Origin: Uranotaenia lowii
Taxonomy: Eukaryota > Arthropoda > Insecta > Diptera > Culicidae
Direction of reading: 5' to 3'
Length of the DNA stretch: 64,000 nucleotides
Assembly (NCBI RefSeq): GCF_029784155.1
Contig: NC_073693.1
Coordinates: forward strand, 313,449,304-313,513,303
Shown here: positions 60,455 through 64,000 of the stretch, piece by piece
How the letters are laid out: each line of letters begins with the position of its first letter
How positions within the stretch are numbered: the first letter of the stretch is position 1
Position numbers and translations under genes: made by a program
Notes under the pieces: generated by a model
Databases searched by the model: none
The model's input: only the letters and a program-made list of their open reading frames with translations
What the model was told of the DNA's origin: nothing

Positions 60455-61694
60455 GAGTGTATTCGAAAAATTCGCAAAACTTTGCCTTGTGGGTAATTTT
60501 TGAATGCATGAATGGAATTTGTTGAAATTTTCAGCGAAGCTACCTGGCAAAGTTTTGTGATGTTTTTCAGTGGTTTTTGAGATAGCGTCCAATAAAGAAG
60601 TTTTTCGATTTTAAATTTTGGGCAACACGTAAGCCCTCTATAATGCATACTATGAACCACCCTTTTTTTAAATCAAAGCTAATTTGGATGACGTTTTCTG
60701 TTTCTTGAAGTTTTGCCTTCAAAATAACTCAAATTTTTTTATTTGGTCGAAGTTATAACGAATTTAGCCGATTGTCCTCCTTAGGCACAAACACAACATA
60801 TTTGACTTTTTATCACTCCATCACAGTTTTTGCGTAATGGCATGATTCCAGATCCAATTTAAACATAGTTTAAACTTTTTTGAGGCATATTAAAATGCTT
60901 TTCAATGAAAAAAGTTTCATTTGGAAGCAGTTTCGTATATTTATCAATTTATCGTGCCAATCGTTATGAAACACTGAGAGATTTGCAGTTTCCACAGATC
61001 GTTAGCCAAGTACTAGACATCAAATGTTTCAAATATTTCTCCTTGTTTACCTACGGAAAATACAAGCAAGACTTGTCAACGTAAAGTTTCTGCCTGGAAA
61101 CCTGCCTGGTGACCGCTACAAAATATTTCAAAATAGTTCCCCTTTAACAGTCCAAATAATTTGCGCACGATTTGACCACCGTATTTTGTTTATTTTACCG
61201 GTGGCAGCTTTTCTACCTTGTAGAAATGAAATCATTATGTTTATTAGTCAACTAGAAGAAGTAGTTAGGAACATTTATCTTTTTTGTCACTTCCTCTATT
61301 CATATTCTCGGATTGAGCTTGAAAAGCCCTCTCACATTCTTCAACTTCTTGGAATCAATCATCTTCACTTTTATTCAAATGTTAGCTCGCTGTTGGATTC
61401 TCTACAAGTTTTAGAACGAATGTCTACAAGAATTTTGGTCGAATAGTTGATTTCCAGCTGTTTTCGAGTCTCGCACTTGGACATTCCTGGATTTTTCTCG
61501 ATCCTTCCCAACAAATTTTGTCAACCAACTTTAGTATTGGGCGATATCCCAAAAACCACTTGACAGATTGTCACCTAATTAGGTACACGTACCAATACAT
61601 TACTAAGTAGTTTCACTGAAAATTTCCTTATTTTCCATTCATGCATTCAAAAGTTATTCACAAAACAAAGTGTTGCATTTAATCGAATACCCTC
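60455..61694. mobile_element. GTATTCGA-ended TIR element, full copy
   Basis: About 1.24 kb. The left end GAGTGTATTCGAAAAATTCG and the right end (inverse of GAGGGTATTCGATTAAATGC) form an inverted repeat of about 75 bp, through TTTTGAATGCATGAATGGAA. A 140-codon plus frame at 61024-61446 overlaps the part conserved with 36785-37450 but resembles no known transposase. Other fragments are at 36785 and 40590. Confidence 0.7.
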
Positions 61695-62239
61695 GTACGG
61701 TGAATTTTTACTTAGGAAAGCGACCGTGAAAAATTATTTAACGAATTTTAACATGATGAACCCCGTGAAGGTTCTCGGAAATAGGCTACCACGCTTGAGA
61801 TCTGGACGGCAATTTTGCTAAAAGCAGGAGTAGACGATGGACAGACATCCTTGGAAATGCGTGTTCCGTGATGATTTCCCAAAATCCTTCTCGTTTTAAG
61901 GCACAAATTGTGGAATCACAATAATCACTCTCGTTTCTTCTGCACATATTGCCGAAGGCCGTTAAAATTGCGGAAGACTGCCATAAGCTGTGGAAGACCA
62001 CCATAAATTATGGCTAAAGAAAGACATGCTCGACACACGAGATTCTGTTCACAGGCTATCTCTGCACAGTTCTATGTTGTTTCAATCATCAGCCAAATAA
62101 TTTTTAGAAAATAATTTTTTTATGTCATACCTACCAAAAAGTGATTCCTAGATTGAGCATTTTCATGGGCAGCAAACTGAAAAGATGCGAAATCTTGTGA
62201 AGTGCAACTTTGCAGGCAAAACTAGAAGGTTATACTCTA
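61695..62239. other. Spacer, nothing recognised
   Basis: A minus frame at 62004-61786 has no family resemblance. No repeat boundary is seen. Confidence 0.35.
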
Positions 62240-62706
62240 AGGTTGCCAGATTGCCCGGTTTTATCCGGGTTTGCCCGGATATTCGATAGAAAAAAAACTG
62301 GAACAGTCCAGCCCGGCCTGGATTCCATTGAAAAAAAGCCAGAATTTTTCCTGGGCTTCATTCATTTTTATTAACATTATTTGGTAAATCAAACAAAAAA
62401 AAAAACAAATTGGGTTGTAAAAAATTTCTATTTATGCGTCCAAAACGATTTTTTTAGTTTGAATTTTACAAAAAGAATCTTAAAAGGTTTTTTTGAAGCC
62501 TAAAATAATATTTTAAATCTGTCGATGAATTTTGGTGAAGAAGTTAATTTTTCATTTTTTTTGGTCTTTAATTTTGTTGAGTAATTTTTGGGTTTTGACA
62601 AAATTTGCCCGGATATTGCCCGAATTATTAGTAGCCAATTTTTAAATCAAATGCCCGGATTTTGCCGTGATTGTTTCAAATTTTTGCTTATGCTTATCAG
62701 CAACCT
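62240..62706 (-). mobile_element. AGGTTGCCAG MITE, copy 4 (inverted)
   Basis: A 467-bp element flanked by TA (62238-62239 and 62707-62708). The left end AGGTTGCCAGATTGCCCGGT matches the inverse of the right end of the 43398 copy. Its right end CAGCAACCT is slightly degraded. The interior is collinear with the other copies in reverse. Confidence 0.82.
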
Positions 62707-62708
62707 TA

Positions 62709-63409
62709 GTAGAATCATCATAAGATTCAGTTAAAAGTAAAATCGATTAGTTCAGTTCGTAGGTTACCAAAGTTATCGACACGAAAATTTAGTTTTTTAA
62801 TGCACAGGAGCAGAGTTGCAAAATCATGTTGGTATTTTTTGCAAAACAATCAGCAAATATAAACTTCATTCTGCTAGGGACCTTGCCACGAGCAGAGATG
62901 TGTCAGGATTCTATCGCCCTAATATGTTAAAAATTGTTTTTGTTTTTCACAAGTTTTGTTGTGTATCGAATCTTAGTCGTCGTTTGAGGTTTATTTTACA
63001 TGACTAATTGCTGACCAACATTTGTAGCCTGGCAGGGACAAATCAGCTGGAAATTTCAGCGATCTAAATACGCTTAGTTTTTCGGTAATTCATAATTTAA
63101 AATGCTGATGTAAGCCTTGACCAAAAATTATCCATTATTAAAATTATTATATTTATTAAAATTATTATATTACTAGCTGATTCCATACGAACTCCGTTTC
63201 GCTTTCAACTTGGAATATGTCATGAACAGTTTGTTTGAAAGCCAATTGCCAAGCATTTTCCAGATGCACTTCTGAATTCATTGTTAAGTAATAATTGCCA
63301 AAATATTGGTCGATCACTTTGTCTGTCGTCTGCTACTAAATTTGAAATCAGAAATCCTTTGACCGTGCCAAAAAACCACGTGTATAAATTTCGACTTGAT
63401 CATTGCATA
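62709..63409. other. Spacer, nothing recognised
   Basis: AT-rich. It includes an imperfect direct repeat ATTATTAAAATTATTATATT near 63135-63170. No gene is supported. Confidence 0.35.
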
Positions 63410-63469
63410 CCGTCAAACGGGGCATCATGCAACAGCGGGGTTAGATGCAACATTTATATAACACCACAC
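63410..63469. mobile_element. Left end of a CCGTCAAACGGGGCA element, truncated by RTE
   Basis: 60 bp matching 22855 onward (without the SINE) after a TA at 63408-63409. Similarity stops after AACACCACAC, where the RTE element begins. It documents the SINE-free state of the family. Confidence 0.75.
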
Positions 63470-64000
63470 TGTACCACGGGTACCCAACCCCGGTGGATGC
63501 TTTGGTCGCATGCAGACTGAGAAGGTGGCCGCACGCGTCTGTTCCCCAGGTCAGGGGCGGCGTGCAACAACAACCGAGCGTCTGTTCTCCAGGTCAGGGG
63601 CGGCTCAAACAGCGTCTGTCTTGCAGCAAGCGGCTGAATTTATGAAATGCAGCTCCCGCCAGCTAAGTCCAAGATGGCAGCCCCATCGCGGGATAGGGAC
63701 TTTAGGCTAACAACCTACTGCTCCTGATACCTTATATTGTTACAGAAACTGAGAGAAGAAATAACCGAATTGGAACTTTGGCAACGACTTTTAGCATGAA
63801 AACACGGACTAGAATTGGAACTTGGAATGTTTTGACCCTTGCCCAGCCAGGAAAGCTGGCTCAACTTGCTAGAGAAGCTAGCCGCCTCAAGCTAGAGATA
63901 TTGGGACTGAGCGAAGTCCGTTGGCCTAACACTGGAGAACACAAGACACAGTCCGGGCAAGTACTGCTTTACTCTGGCATACGAGGAGAACATGCTACTC
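63470..64000 (+). mobile_element. RTE-clade non-LTR retrotransposon, 5' end
   Basis: A GC-rich 5' untranslated part (63470-63795) has two to three degenerate copies of a CGTCTGTTCNCCAGGTCAGG unit at about 63536, 63580 and 63610. It is followed by the start of the endonuclease frame at 63796. It runs off the window, so full length is possible. Confidence 0.8.
63796..64000 (+). CDS. RTE-type APE endonuclease/reverse transcriptase ORF, 5' part
   Basis: The frame starts at an ATG (63796) and reads MKTRTRIGTWNVLTLAQPGK, then LAREASRLKLEILGLSEVRW before the window end. GTWNV and the E of LSEVRW are the first catalytic landmarks of apurinic-type endonucleases in RTE/BovB elements. The product would nick target DNA and reverse-transcribe its own RNA. 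The 68 visible codons are intact, so this may be a young copy. The 20165-21412 relic represents the RT half of the same clade, though not necessarily the same family. Confidence 0.88.
   Translation, partial: MKTRTRIGTWNVLTLAQPGKLAQLAREASRLKLEILGLSEVRWPNTGEHKTQSGQVLLYSGIRGEHAT

Overview
The window looks like a piece of a large, AT-rich, repeat-laden dipteran genome, most probably a mosquito. The evidence is an intron-split RFX5/RFX7-type transcription factor, an intron-split C-type lectin, a COX7A-like gene, Jockey, R1 and RTE retroposons of the kind common in Culicidae, tRNA-derived SINEs and dense MITEs. The species cannot be fixed from the sequence. There is one 500-N assembly gap (33702-34201).

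Three host genes are visible. (1) An RFX-family transcription factor on the minus strand. Five exons lie between 28881 and 14496 and join in frame over 3,025 nt; the 5' exon(s) are not found. Its 11.1-kb intron (16860-27984) is a transposon graveyard. (2) A secreted C-type-lectin-domain protein on the plus strand, in three exons (39161-39222, 41442-41839, 41901-42454), 337 codons, with a Thr/Lys-rich insertion splitting the lectin fold. (3) A single-exon COX7A-like protein on the minus strand (42540-42905), convergent with the lectin and only 85 bp from it.

Almost everything else is mobile or repetitive. Non-LTR relics are at 1-441 (Jockey 3' end), 17995-18960 (R1), 19017-21900 (Jockey interrupted by RTE), 22385-22850 (Jockey) and 63470-64000 (RTE 5' end entering its endonuclease). 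DNA transposons and MITEs with readable terminal inverted repeats, and often readable target duplications, are at 907, 1915, 2943, 7493, 9823, 22855, 24947, 26008, 30044, 33155, 35702, 43398, 45720, 46844 (holding nested elements at 47505 and 48504), 54981, 60455 and 62240. Three tRNA-derived SINEs or SINE-like units are at 22891, 43101 and 52918. Tandem arrays lie at 29690-32700 (about 160-bp period, inverted at one end) and 34202-35160 (about 143-bp period).

The most unusual structure is a direct duplication of about 5 kb: copy A at about 1500-6420 and copy B at about 54800-60140. Most of it has drifted, with many substitutions, indels and private transposon insertions in each copy. Blocks within it are almost unchanged and indel-free: 4231-4925 vs 57938-58632, and 5805-6085 vs 59545-59825. 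No protein explains this mosaic. It suggests duplicated conserved non-coding elements, patchy gene conversion, or an assembly artefact.
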